Positions 8,984-18,163 are shown, counted from the stretch's first letter. The stretch: DNA of 64,000 bases from Treponema_C sp050937815 (GCF_050937815.1 NZ_JACDIJ010000004.1:62001-126000), one strand, 5' to 3'. A program made the numbers and translations. The notes: generated by a model from the letters alone, not told the origin.

Positions 8984-9847
8984 CTATTTTCGATACGGAG
9001 AAGCAACGGGAATCCTTACATTGCGTATCGTCCAATCTTTTTCCGCATCGGGGTTAAAAAGGGGCATAAACCGTTTGTTTTTTACTTCTTCTGCGGTTTC
9101 GCCTGCGGTAATCGTTCGATACCACCAATCGTAGATGTGAATATTGGTTTTGATTTTAAAAAACTCACAAGAATAATCGACGGAAACAAAGCCCATAGGG
9201 TCATACTCATAAAACTTTAAGCCCCTATCCTTTGTGTTGGGAGCGGTTTCATAGGGCATCCAATCAAGCGGTATGTAATTGTTTCCTATAATCTTTTTAT
9301 ACTTTGTCGGCATTCCGTAAGAATACAGCAATTTTGTATGCGTATCGAGTGCATATAAAAAATTATCCAAATAGTTTTCAAAAAAACCGCCTTTGTCGGC
9401 ATAGGCCGTAAAGCGAAAAAAAACAAAACGCTCGATAATCTCCGCTTCTTCCGGATCGGTGTAAAAATCCGGTAAACAAGGATGGGCCGACACCGTTTTA
9501 AAATAGCATACGTCATCGATTTTATTGGTTACGGAAAAAAAGATGTGCGTACCGGGAACCGTTTTTTCATAATATCTGAATGTTTTGCCCGCCCTGCCCC
9601 ACCCGTTTTCGGGTTCAAAAGCTTCCCATACAAAATCCGAATTCGGCAAAAGTTCGACTGCGGGGGCGGAGCCGTGGAAAGGAGAAGTAATTTTTATCAT
9701 ATGAATAAAACAATCGCCCAATTCGGCTTTCGGATATATGCAGTCGGGATTTTTATGTTTGGCGATGCGCACGGATACATCGGTGCTTTGTAAAACAGTC
9801 AGTGTGCAAAAACTAAAAAACCATATTGAAAAAAAGCGCCTTTTCAT
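8984..9847 (-). CDS. Secreted protein of unknown function
   Basis: The 287-aa product begins MKRRFFSIWFFSFCTLTVLQ, a clear signal peptide, and is otherwise soluble and rich in aromatic residues. I do not recognise a domain. Its 3' end overlaps the pnrA promoter region, so it is transcribed toward that operon. I placed the start at 9847; an in-frame ATG at 9874 would precede the signal peptide. Confidence 0.7.
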   Translation of the reverse strand: MKRRFFSIWFFSFCTLTVLQSTDVSVRIAKHKNPDCIYPKAELGDCFIHMIKITSPFHGSAPAVELLPNSDFVWEAFEPENGWGRAGKTFRYYEKTVPGTHIFFSVTNKIDDVCYFKTVSAHPCLPDFYTDPEEAEIIERFVFFRFTAYADKGGFFENYLDNFLYALDTHTKLLYSYGMPTKYKKIIGNNYIPLDWMPYETAPNTKDRGLKFYEYDPMGFVSVDYSCEFFKIKTNIHIYDWWYRTITAGETAEEVKNKRFMPLFNPDAEKDWTIRNVRIPVASPYRK

Positions 9848-9950
9848 TGCGAATTCCGAACCCGTAATTATCATATAAGATTCTTTCTTTTACGGCAAGG
9901 CAGCACAGGCGCATATTGATTAAAATAAAAAAAACGTAAATACTGTACGT

Positions 9951-10718
9951 ATGTCTTACTCTTTATACTGCTTTACCGAAATAGTTATGCTGATTTTGGG
10001 TTTTGCCTGTTTTATCGCCCTTTATTTTATTCCCGCAGGATACGGAAAACTCATCGATACAAAATGGGGCTTTTGTTTTAATAATAAGGCGGCATGGGTA
10101 TTGATGGAAATTCCCGCCCTCGTTGTTATAACGGGTATACTGTTCAAAGCGGAATATTCCCATAAAGCGGTACGCATACTCCTTGCATCATTTTATATGG
10201 CACATTACGTACAGCGCACCTTTATTTTTCCTTTTTTAATCAGGGGAAAAAACAAAATGCCCTTATCCATTGTTATAATGGGAATGATTTTTAATGCCGT
10301 TAATTCTTTTTTAATCGGCGCATGGATTTTTTATTTTTCGCCGGCCGAACAATATGCTCCTTCTTGGCTTTCGGACCCGCGTTTTATTTTCGGAACGGTT
10401 TTATTTTTGATAGGAATGTTTATTAACATTACTTCCGATTTTTATATCCGTTCTCTGCGTTCAAACGGAAGCCGCCGCTATTATTATCCGTGCAGGGGAA
10501 TGTACCGCTATGTGACAAGCGCAAACTATTTCGGAGAATTGGTAGAATGGCTGGGTTTTGCCGTATTGACATGGTCGCCGGCCGGTTTTTTATTTGTGTT
10601 TTGGACAGCCTGCAATTTAGTTCCGCGCTCACACGCAATTCATAAAAAATATACCGAAGATTTCCCCGCCGAACTGTCGCAATACAAACCAAAGCGCATT
10701 ATTCCCTTTTTATACTGA
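9951..10718 (+). CDS. Steroid 5-alpha-reductase-like membrane protein
   Basis: The 255-aa protein has about six transmembrane segments and the C-terminal signature of the 3-oxo-5-alpha-steroid 4-dehydrogenase family: YYPCRGMYRYV, then SANYFGELVEWLGFA, then a C-terminal R-S-H-x-I-H-K-K-Y block. In eukaryotes these enzymes use NADPH to reduce a conjugated double bond in steroids or polyprenols. The bacterial substrate is unknown; an isoprenoid or lipid is a guess. No Shine-Dalgarno is visible. It is transcribed away from the gene at 8984-9847 and converges with the gene at 10723-12255. Confidence 0.8.
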   Translation: MSYSLYCFTEIVMLILGFACFIALYFIPAGYGKLIDTKWGFCFNNKAAWVLMEIPALVVITGILFKAEYSHKAVRILLASFYMAHYVQRTFIFPFLIRGKNKMPLSIVIMGMIFNAVNSFLIGAWIFYFSPAEQYAPSWLSDPRFIFGTVLFLIGMFINITSDFYIRSLRSNGSRRYYYPCRGMYRYVTSANYFGELVEWLGFAVLTWSPAGFLFVFWTACNLVPRSHAIHKKYTEDFPAELSQYKPKRIIPFLY

Positions 10719-10722
10719 CCCT

Positions 10723-12255
10723 CTATACATCGACTTCGTCTTTACCGTGATCGTCGTACCACACTTGCGCATAAAACGGAATATGCTTTGCAAGCTCCGC
10801 GAAATTCCACGGAGGAGCGGTACAGCAAACGGGACACCAGTGTCCGGCTTTAAGAACCGTATAAGGATTTGCACAAAAAACATGATCCTGATGACAGCGC
10901 CACTGCAGGGGCGTGTACATATCGCCGCTTTTCATGGAAGAGCTTACACACAGCCCGCCTCTAAAGACGGCAGCTTGCCTCATATCTTCAATACCCAATG
11001 CTTCGGTTTTTTTTGTATCGTCGTAGCCGTGATCCAACAGCAGCCCGCGTTCACGTAAAAACGATTCGTCTTTTAATTTTTTGTAATCCAAAAAAGCGCC
11101 GTTTTCGGGATTTTGATTTTTACACAAAAGAAAAAAATCTTTCCATTTTTTTGCAACGGCTTTGTACGCTTTTAAAGAACCGAAAAAAGCGTCTATTCTT
11201 TTTTTATCCTTATGCATAATCCAAAACGCCGGCGCATTATTTGTTTGCAAAAGCGGCATAATTACAAAGCGTTTAATCAACCGAAAAAACGGCGCGGCAC
11301 ACTTATAGTACCATAATTTTTTTTCAAGTTTTACAAAAAAATCTTCAAAACTTTCGCATTGAAAATCAAGATATTGGTTGAGCAGCTGCGAATCGGCAAA
11401 CCACAGGCAATGCGAATTGCGCAACACGTTCCATTCCGGCTGAAATATTTTTTCCGCACCGCATCCCATCATTTTAAAACCGCGGTCAAAGGTTTCATAA
11501 CCGGTAACGCGGGATTTTTTTCCGTTTCCGACATTATATACCTTTTTCCAAAATGCCGCAGGAAGTTTTCTCCGTACGTCTTTTTCGATAAGGTTCGCCA
11601 GCAATAAAGCCGTACTTTTTACCGTTGTCCATTCAATCGGCGCATTCCACGCCGTATGAAACATAAGCCCGTCTTTTATATTGTTAAACAATATGGAATC
11701 GTATAAAACGGCCGAAAGGCGCAACACTGTCCAACATAAGGGCGCTTCGATAACAGCGCGTTCGGCCCGTATTTTACCGGCACCGTATGCGTCGAAAACG
11801 CTCGGTATAAGGGGGTCTCCCGTTCTGCCCCAGGGATGTTTATACGTGCGATTACCGTATTCGGCAACGGAACCGATATATATGAATTTCGGAGTATTTT
11901 TACGGCCGTTTTCGGAATTTAATGCGCAAGCCGCACGGACAAGGTTTTCGGTTCCCTCATAATTTATGCGGTACGCTTTATCCGGATAATGATCCGCTGC
12001 AGGAGGAATCATTGCGGCACAATGTACGATATAGTCGACTCCGTTTACCGCTTTGCAACAATCTTCATATGACAGTACATCACCGAACAATACTTCGATA
12101 TGCGGATATTTTTTTTTGAGTTTATGAGCGCAGTGTAAGTTTGATTTTTTCAAACGCAAAAAAATGCGGCAACGGATATCTTTTAACTGCACAAAACGCA
12201 TAAGGGCTGCAAAACCGACGGTTCCCGAAGCCCCGGTGATTAAAACCGTTTTCAT
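10723..12255 (-). CDS. Extended SDR (NAD-dependent epimerase-like) with C-terminal zinc ribbon
   Basis: The 510-aa product has an N-terminal Rossmann domain with GASGTVG (6-12), the usual glycine motif, then VHCAAMIP and a Y-x-x-x-K-like AYGAGKIRAE. This places it in the NAD-dependent epimerase/dehydratase group. Residues from about 330 are not SDR. The C-terminus has W-x-C-x-x-x-H then a GHWCPVC knuckle, which resembles zinc-ribbon modules found in bacterial sequences with W.C..GH.....G..CP.C spacing. Shine-Dalgarno GGCGGA precedes the ATG. It ends the cheW-nadK-recN operon. Confidence 0.75.
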   Translation of the reverse strand: MKTVLITGASGTVGFAALMRFVQLKDIRCRIFLRLKKSNLHCAHKLKKKYPHIEVLFGDVLSYEDCCKAVNGVDYIVHCAAMIPPAADHYPDKAYRINYEGTENLVRAACALNSENGRKNTPKFIYIGSVAEYGNRTYKHPWGRTGDPLIPSVFDAYGAGKIRAERAVIEAPLCWTVLRLSAVLYDSILFNNIKDGLMFHTAWNAPIEWTTVKSTALLLANLIEKDVRRKLPAAFWKKVYNVGNGKKSRVTGYETFDRGFKMMGCGAEKIFQPEWNVLRNSHCLWFADSQLLNQYLDFQCESFEDFFVKLEKKLWYYKCAAPFFRLIKRFVIMPLLQTNNAPAFWIMHKDKKRIDAFFGSLKAYKAVAKKWKDFFLLCKNQNPENGAFLDYKKLKDESFLRERGLLLDHGYDDTKKTEALGIEDMRQAAVFRGGLCVSSSMKSGDMYTPLQWRCHQDHVFCANPYTVLKAGHWCPVCCTAPPWNFAELAKHIPFYAQVWYDDHGKDEVDV

Positions 12256-12264
12256 TTTCCGCCG

Positions 12265-13068
12265 CTAATTGCTTATGCCCTTTTTTTGGTCCGTATCCAT
12301 TTTCGATTTCCACACAACGGCCTTTTTTTTGGTTTCTTCGGCATCTTCGGTTTCGCTTAGAGCAATTTGAACACGCCTGAGTGCAATTAAATAATTGATA
12401 CCGAGCCGTATATCGTCCAAACGCCGTGTTGAAAGCTCATAGCGGTCACGGTAGCCGTCGGCGGATTCTCCCAAAAGCTTTTTTATAAGCCTAAAATAGT
12501 ACACTGCCGTATCGTAATCGGGATTTCGCGGATCGAAATATATTTTCGTTGCCGCTTTCATATCGATCATATTTTTTGCAACGGTCGCAAAGCGTCCTTG
12601 CAATTCGGTAAAACTCCAGCGCCATTTTGTGTTGTCGCCGTATGCGTCAATAATAAGGCGAATCGCCAAACCCAGTTTTCGGGTTAATTCATAGCGCTTA
12701 TTTAAAGGGATATTGCTTATTTCGGCAAGTTTGTCTTCGTATTCCGAATAGGGTGCGTCGATTAAATTGGAAACGGTTTCTTCGAGGTAGATAATTGCTT
12801 TATATAAGGTTTTTCGGCCTTCATTAAGAGCATCCATATTTTTCATTGAAAGAATTTCAACCGAAAGATTGTTTATAAGAACATAGAGCGTCGTAATATA
12901 GATCATGTCTTCGGCTAAAAGCATGCGCTTGTATGAATTACCCGCCTTATCCTTTGCCATCAATGCGGTGATATTTTTTTCTTTTTCGAATATTTTATCT
13001 ATGGAATCTTTATAAGGCTGCATTTTTGCCGAAAATGCTTCTCTGCTTTCCGCCGTAACCTTTGCCAT
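12265..13068 (-). CDS. Conserved hypothetical protein
   Basis: The 267-aa soluble, mostly helical, charged protein has no signal peptide and no motif I know. Shine-Dalgarno GGAGG precedes the ATG. It starts directly after recN (recN stop at 13070) and is followed after 9 nt by the SDR gene, so it is in the same operon. Confidence 0.75.
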   Translation of the reverse strand: MAKVTAESREAFSAKMQPYKDSIDKIFEKEKNITALMAKDKAGNSYKRMLLAEDMIYITTLYVLINNLSVEILSMKNMDALNEGRKTLYKAIIYLEETVSNLIDAPYSEYEDKLAEISNIPLNKRYELTRKLGLAIRLIIDAYGDNTKWRWSFTELQGRFATVAKNMIDMKAATKIYFDPRNPDYDTAVYYFRLIKKLLGESADGYRDRYELSTRRLDDIRLGINYLIALRRVQIALSETEDAEETKKKAVVWKSKMDTDQKKGISN

Positions 13069-13069
13069 A

Positions 13070-14770
13070 TCATCCTCCGTAGTTTTTTAACAGCGAACGT
13101 GCGTGTTCAAGCGATACGGCGCTTACCGCATCGCCCGACAACATACGGGCTATTTCTTCAACACGTTTTTCGCCGCATACCGGATATACATGAGTGGAAG
13201 CACTGCCGTGCTGCACCGACTTTTCTATCTTTATTTGAGTATCGGCATAAACGGCAATGGCGGCCAGATGCGTGATGCATAAAATTTGCCTTGAACAAGC
13301 CAAATGCTTTAAATGTGCGCCGACGGCAACGGATACTTCCCCTCCTATTCCCGTATCGATTTCATCAAATATAAGGGTATCGGTAATATCGGACCGATTA
13401 AGAACCGTTTTTAAAGCAAGCATTACACGGGATAATTCTCCGCCCGAAGCTATTTTTGCCAGCGGTTTCGGGGGATTACCCGGGTTTGCGGATATTAAGA
13501 ATTCGATATTATCTATACCGTAGGGGCCGCATTTTTGATCTTCCGACACGGCTTCTTTTTGTTCGATGTGTACGCAAAACACACTGTTTTTCATACCCAA
13601 ATCGCCGAGTACGGTTTCTACGGCTTTCGCCATTTTATCCGCAGCGGCGCGTCGTTTTGCCGAAATAAGCGAAGCGTCTTTATACGCTTGCCGTTCCAAA
13701 GAAGAAATTTCATCGATAAGCGCTTTTTTATTCGTATCTGCGGCCGCTAAAAAATCCAACTGTTCGGCGGCATTTTGTGCATATGCAATAACTTCGGCCA
13801 AAGAACTTTGAACGGATGGCGCATATTTTTTTTTCAATTTAAAAAACAATGCCAATCTTTCCTGTATTTCTTCGAGCCGGGCAGGATCAAAGACAAGCGA
13901 TTGAGAATAAGAACGCACTTCTTCGGCTATATCGCTCAATTCATAGAAAACGTTTTCCATGCGCTTTGCAAGGTTTTCAATTGAAGGATCCGCCTGTGAA
14001 GCGTGTTCCAAATGTGCATTCGCTTTTTTTAATGCCGAAATTGCGCTGCCGTGATCGCCGTTTATAATACCGGAAAATTCTTCGATTTCACGATAGAGTT
14101 TTTCATACTGGGAAAGACGGTTTTCCTCTTGTGTAAGTTCGGCATCTTCACCTTCATGTAAACGGGCGGCATTTATTTCTTCTACGGCAAAGCGCAAAAG
14201 TTCCATCTTTTCTTCGCGGCGGCTGTCGGATTCGTCGGCGGCTGCGAGAATATTGCGTTTTTCAACGAGTTTTGCGTATAAGGCGGTAAATTGTTCCACT
14301 TCGTTTTCAATTTCCGCATAAGAATCCAAAAAACGGCGGTGTTCGCTTGTACGCATAAGAGATTGATGTTCATGCTGACCGTGTATATCGATAAACCAAG
14401 CTGTCAATTCCGCCAAATCTTGGCGGGTAACCGGTACGCTTTGTATCCATGCGGCGCTTTTGCCCGTATTTTTTATCAAACGCCGAATAAGCAATCTATC
14501 GTTTTCCGCTTCGATACCGTGTTCGCTCAGCCACGTATGCACATGCGGCAAATTCCGGTTTATTTTCAACGTTCCGCTTACTTGAGCTTCGGAGGCGCCG
14601 GTACGGATAAGTTCTGCGCCGCCTTTACCGCCGAGCAAAAAAGAAATTGCACCGATTAAAATGGACTTTCCGGCCCCCGTTTCGCCGCTTAAAACAGTAA
14701 ATCCCGGACCGATATCCAAAGAAACTTCATCGATCAACGCAAAATCTTTTATACGGATATCCTCAAGCAC
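13070..14770 (-). CDS. recN: DNA repair protein RecN
   Basis: The 566-aa SMC-like ATPase acts in double-strand-break repair. Walker A GETGAGKS is at 29-36, long coiled coils follow (about 150-360), then the ABC signature LASGGELSRV and Walker B LIFDEIDTGIGG. The length matches the family. I chose GTG at 14770 because AGGAGG lies 5 nt upstream and the product then starts VLEDIRIKDFALID, the normal RecN N-terminus. It overlaps the nadK 3' end by 8 nt. Confidence 0.95.
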   Translation of the reverse strand: MLEDIRIKDFALIDEVSLDIGPGFTVLSGETGAGKSILIGAISFLLGGKGGAELIRTGASEAQVSGTLKINRNLPHVHTWLSEHGIEAENDRLLIRRLIKNTGKSAAWIQSVPVTRQDLAELTAWFIDIHGQHEHQSLMRTSEHRRFLDSYAEIENEVEQFTALYAKLVEKRNILAAADESDSRREEKMELLRFAVEEINAARLHEGEDAELTQEENRLSQYEKLYREIEEFSGIINGDHGSAISALKKANAHLEHASQADPSIENLAKRMENVFYELSDIAEEVRSYSQSLVFDPARLEEIQERLALFFKLKKKYAPSVQSSLAEVIAYAQNAAEQLDFLAAADTNKKALIDEISSLERQAYKDASLISAKRRAAADKMAKAVETVLGDLGMKNSVFCVHIEQKEAVSEDQKCGPYGIDNIEFLISANPGNPPKPLAKIASGGELSRVMLALKTVLNRSDITDTLIFDEIDTGIGGEVSVAVGAHLKHLACSRQILCITHLAAIAVYADTQIKIEKSVQHGSASTHVYPVCGEKRVEEIARMLSGDAVSAVSLEHARSLLKNYGG

Positions 14771-15602
14771 GGGGGCCTCCTGACCAATGCAGTTTTGAAC
14801 GCAGCGCCGTATAAAAAACGGAAGAATCGCAGCCTGCAAGCAAAACACTGTGTTCCGCTTTTTTAATAAAAATGCTGTCATTCGGTTCTACGGGTATATG
14901 CACTTGCCCGTCACAACTGAGTACGAAGTCTTGCGTGCGCGAAGGCAAAACTTCAAGCGAAAGCCGGATATCCGAAGGTAAAACAAGGGGACGGTTGGAA
15001 AGCGAAAAAGCCGAAACGGTGTTTAATATTAAAACATCCAAATCGGGATCTACAATAGGACCTCCGGCAGCGGCCGAATAAGCGGTCGATCCGGTTGAAG
15101 TGGAAATTATTAAAGCGTCGGCTTTAAACTTTCCGAATGCAGAATGGGATGTACGTATATCTACTTCAACTATTTTTGCAGCTTGGGCGGCCGACAAAAC
15201 CATGTCGTTTAAAGCCGTTCCGACATATACCGTCGTCCCCCTGCGTACAACCTCCGCTTTTACCAAAGAGCGCTTTGTAAGCTTTATTTTTCCGGCAAAA
15301 AAATCCGACAGGGAAGCTTGCCAGTTATCGGGCCGGATACCCGCAATAAAACCGAATTCGCCTAAATTCACCGGAACAACGGGTTTACCGCTCGGTGCGC
15401 AGCGGCGAGAGGCATATAAAACGGTTCCATCGCCGCCTAAGGTTATGGCGCAATCATATTCGCTTACCGGAAAAGGAGTATCCGATCCGGAAAAATCGGA
15501 ACGCACCACCGTATGACCGGCATCGTTTAAAAATTGAGCCATTTTTTCATACAAACTTTCGGCGGCTTTTTTATATGTATTTACAACTACTACACAAATC
15601 AT
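14763..15602 (-). CDS. nadK: NAD kinase
   Basis: The 279-aa enzyme phosphorylates NAD to NADP. GGDGT at 56-60 is the catalytic/ATP motif, followed by LNDMVLSAA and STGSTAYS, all diagnostic. The longer ORF to 15749 overlaps the upstream gene, so ATG at 15602 (MICVVVVN) is preferred, with a weak GGGTAG upstream. nadK next to recN is a common bacterial arrangement. Confidence 0.95.
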   Translation of the reverse strand: MICVVVVNTYKKAAESLYEKMAQFLNDAGHTVVRSDFSGSDTPFPVSEYDCAITLGGDGTVLYASRRCAPSGKPVVPVNLGEFGFIAGIRPDNWQASLSDFFAGKIKLTKRSLVKAEVVRRGTTVYVGTALNDMVLSAAQAAKIVEVDIRTSHSAFGKFKADALIISTSTGSTAYSAAAGGPIVDPDLDVLILNTVSAFSLSNRPLVLPSDIRLSLEVLPSRTQDFVLSCDGQVHIPVEPNDSIFIKKAEHSVLLAGCDSSVFYTALRSKLHWSGGPRA

Positions 15603-15628
15603 ACTACCCGCTTTATCCGGCTCCAGCC

Positions 15629-16660
15629 TTACGGCAATGTCGCCAGCACCTTCGCTATTTTTTGGGCCTTTGCAGACCCCAAACGGGGATACAGGGGGAA
15701 AAGAGCGCAGCGTAAAAACAGCGAATTGGCTTGTGTACAATGCGAACACAAATCGTTAAAAACCGATATGACCGCATGTTCGTATGCCGGCTGCACCGCT
15801 ATATCTTTTTTGGCGGCGTACTGTTTTACGTCTTTAAAAGAACCGGACAGTATAACGGGAAAAGAATATACGGCAGGTACGGCATATTCTATTTGTGACG
15901 AATACGTTTTATGCCTGCCCTGCATAAGGGCTCTTATATACATCTCATATATTTCTTTACGTATTTGTTCGTTGCGCGCCAATTCTTTTAGCTGCACATA
16001 CCCGAGTGCTGCATTTATATCCGGCAAAAGATCCGTAGAGGGCGCTTGCTCGGCCAGCTTACGCAGCACCGACCAATTGCGGTTTTGCGCCGCCGCCAAA
16101 ACGGCGCCGCCGCCGGCCGTTAAAATATCGCGTTCTTCAAGACCGAGTATTGCAAAGGTACCGAAGGTGCCGGCACTTTTATCGCCTATAACGGCGCCCG
16201 CATTTTGAGAGATGTCTTCAATAATGGGAACTCCCAATTCGTTTAAAGCGGAAAAATTCGGCAACTGCCCCAAGGTTTCGTGAAGAAGCAATACCCGTCC
16301 GCCGTCTTTTATACCCTTTTCCGCCGTTTCCGGTATAATTAGACCGGTTTCGTTCGATACGTCCAGGATAATACAGTTAAACCCCGATTCCGTAACGGCG
16401 GTATATTGCCATGCAGGGGCAAGGGCCGAAATCATAACGGAACTACCGGCTTCCAAACCTAAAGCACGCAAGGCATACTTGAGAGCAATTGCCGGACTTC
16501 GAACCGCAAAGCCGCCGCTAAAACCGAAGCTTTCTTTTACTTGTTGAATAAGCCGACCGTTAAGTTCTCCGGGACCGAGTTTTTCTTCAACCATACAGGT
16601 TAAAACGGCATCCATTTCTTTTCTGCGGATTGTCGGACTGAATGTTTCTATAGCCATCAC
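15629..16660 (-). CDS. DegT/DnrJ/EryC1-like protein lacking the PLP lysine
   Basis: The 343-aa protein has the fold-type I pattern of sugar aminotransferases: IIEDISQNAGA (147-155) and TAGGGAVLAA (181-190). The residue that normally forms the internal aldimine (K in T-K-N-I-T-T-G-E-G-G) aligns with R177 in EERDILTAGGG. Transaminase activity is therefore doubtful; a regulatory or binding role is possible. The ATG overlaps the cheW stop (ATGA), so the two are translationally coupled. Confidence 0.7.
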   Translation of the reverse strand: MMAIETFSPTIRRKEMDAVLTCMVEEKLGPGELNGRLIQQVKESFGFSGGFAVRSPAIALKYALRALGLEAGSSVMISALAPAWQYTAVTESGFNCIILDVSNETGLIIPETAEKGIKDGGRVLLLHETLGQLPNFSALNELGVPIIEDISQNAGAVIGDKSAGTFGTFAILGLEERDILTAGGGAVLAAAQNRNWSVLRKLAEQAPSTDLLPDINAALGYVQLKELARNEQIRKEIYEMYIRALMQGRHKTYSSQIEYAVPAVYSFPVILSGSFKDVKQYAAKKDIAVQPAYEHAVISVFNDLCSHCTQANSLFLRCALFPLYPRLGSAKAQKIAKVLATLP

Positions 16661-17136
16661 TTTTGCGGAAGTATAAGTTTTTGCAATTCTTTAGGATCAA
16701 AAAGCTTGCGGATATTAAGAACAATCAAGTAATTGTTTGCCTGCTGCACAACCCCGTGAATATATTCGGAACCGATACCGGTGAGCATTTGAGGCGGAGG
16801 CTTTACATCCGAAGAATTAATCATTACAACGCGGGAAATCCGGTCAATAATAATACTGATTTTTATTCCGTCAAGGTTAAGAATAATCAAACCGCCCATT
16901 TCACCGTCATACTCATCCTGTACGGGTTTATCCAAACGAAACTGTTTATGCAAATTGATTACGGGTATAATTTCACCGCGCAGATTGAATATTCCTTCTA
17001 CATAATGCGGAGCATGCGGAATAGGACGAACATTTTGTATTTTTACAATTTCTTTTACGTCCATGATGTTTACACCGTAGAGCTCTTCGCCTAACTGGAA
17101 TGTCACAAGTTGAAATTGAACATCGCCGACTGCCAT
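16657..17136 (-). CDS. cheW: Chemotaxis coupling protein CheW
   Basis: The 159-aa single-domain CheW would link methyl-accepting receptors to CheA. The pattern LVTFQLGEELYGVNI, VEGIFNLRGEIIPVINL and GLIILNLDGIKISIIID is characteristic. GGAGG precedes the ATG. It heads a six-gene minus-strand operon (cheW, DegT-like, nadK, recN, hypothetical, SDR). T. denticola-type spirochaetes usually carry several CheW proteins. Confidence 0.93.
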   Translation of the reverse strand: MAVGDVQFQLVTFQLGEELYGVNIMDVKEIVKIQNVRPIPHAPHYVEGIFNLRGEIIPVINLHKQFRLDKPVQDEYDGEMGGLIILNLDGIKISIIIDRISRVVMINSSDVKPPPQMLTGIGSEYIHGVVQQANNYLIVLNIRKLFDPKELQKLILPQK

Positions 17137-17328
17137 AACACCTCCTATTATAGGCTACCACAGAATTTAAAAAAAAACAAGTAATAAATCCGGTAGATTC
17201 AAACGGGATTAAAACGAAATTTAAAGCGCAGATCGAAGAGGGGCGGTTTGTTTTAACTTGGATGCTGCGGCTCGCTTTAATTTTGCAAATTAATTTTACA
17301 GACCGCCGCGAAAAAAAACGTACAGGGC
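17137..17328. other. Intergenic region between divergent cheW and prx
   Basis: I see no ORF or clear structure in this stretch. It must hold the cheW promoter on the minus strand, but I found no convincing -35/-10 pair. Confidence 0.4.
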
Positions 17329-17357
17329 TTGACATAAAAAGAAATTAAGTGTACACT
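17329..17357 (+). promoter_or_regulatory. Peroxiredoxin promoter
   Basis: TTGACA (17329-17334), a 17-nt spacer and TACACT (17352-17357) form a near-consensus sigma-70 promoter. Confidence 0.8.
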
Positions 17358-17361
17358 AAAA

Positions 17362-17393
17362 TTGTAATCAGTACAAAAATAATACTGATACAA
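17362..17393 (+). promoter_or_regulatory. Dyad operator candidate in the peroxiredoxin leader
   Basis: TTGTA-ATCAGTA (17362-17373), a 9-nt centre, and TACTGAT-ACAA (17383-17393) form an interrupted inverted repeat just after the expected transcription start. A peroxide- or metal-responsive repressor is a guess. Confidence 0.5.
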
Positions 17394-17418
17394 AAGAACA
17401 TAATAAAGGAGTATTTTT

Positions 17419-18060
17419 ATGGAAAACGGAATGCCTTTACTCGGCGCAAAAATCCCCTCAATGACGGTTAAAACAACCCACGGAATGATGAACATTCCCG
17501 AAGATTACAAGGGAAAATGGTTTGTATTATTTTCGCACCCCGCGGACTTTACCCCCGTATGTACCACCGAATTCGTATCGTTTCAAAAGCACTACGATGA
17601 TTTTAGAGCTTTAAACTGCGAATTAATCGGACTTTCTATAGATCAAGTACAGTCGCACATTAAGTGGACCGAATTTATCAACGATAAATTGAACACCAAA
17701 ATCGAATTTCCCGTTATCGCCGACGATATGGGAAAGGTTGCCTCAAATCTCGGCATGATTCACCCCGGTAAGGGTACCAACACGGTTCGCGCCGTATTTG
17801 TTGTAGACCCCAACGGTTTACTTCGCCTCATGATTTACTATCCTCAGGAAATCGGCCGCAATATGGACGAAATCGTGCGTGCGGTTAAAGCGCTGCAGGT
17901 AAGCGATAAAAACGGCGTCGCCTGCCCCGCAAACTGGCCGAACAACGAATTGATTCAAGACCAGGTTATTATTCCTCCTGCAGGCGATGAAAAAACAGCC
18001 GAAGAGCGCCGCGGTATGGCAAACTCCTTCGATTGGTGGTTTGCATATAAAAAGCTGTAA
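17419..18060 (+). CDS. Peroxiredoxin, Prx6 (1-Cys-like) type
   Basis: The 213-aa thiol peroxidase removes peroxides in the cytoplasm. The peroxidatic Cys48 lies in DFTPVCTTEF with T45 and the conserved Arg region later. Length and the extended C-terminal arm (ACPANWPNNEL, FDWWFAYKKL) fit the Prx6/AhpC-TSA archaeal-type clade. AAGGAG lies 8 nt upstream. It is a single-gene unit between a strong promoter and a perfect terminator. Confidence 0.93.
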   Translation: MENGMPLLGAKIPSMTVKTTHGMMNIPEDYKGKWFVLFSHPADFTPVCTTEFVSFQKHYDDFRALNCELIGLSIDQVQSHIKWTEFINDKLNTKIEFPVIADDMGKVASNLGMIHPGKGTNTVRAVFVVDPNGLLRLMIYYPQEIGRNMDEIVRAVKALQVSDKNGVACPANWPNNELIQDQVIIPPAGDEKTAEERRGMANSFDWWFAYKKL

Positions 18061-18129
18061 AAATTTAAAAGCGGGCTTATTTATTTTGTCCGTCTTTAAT
18101 ATAAAAAAGTTTTACATGTAAAAATCACT

Positions 18130-18163
18130 GTGCCCGAAATCAAAAGATTTCGGGCACTTTTTT
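18130..18163 (+). terminator. Intrinsic terminator after prx
   Basis: A perfect 12-bp stem (18130-18141 with 18146-18157), AAAA loop and a TTTTTT run form a strong Rho-independent terminator. Confidence 0.9.

Noticed and set aside
15534..16208. 224-aa plus-strand ORF
   Set aside because: Antisense to nadK and the DegT-like gene, both of which show clear family motifs.
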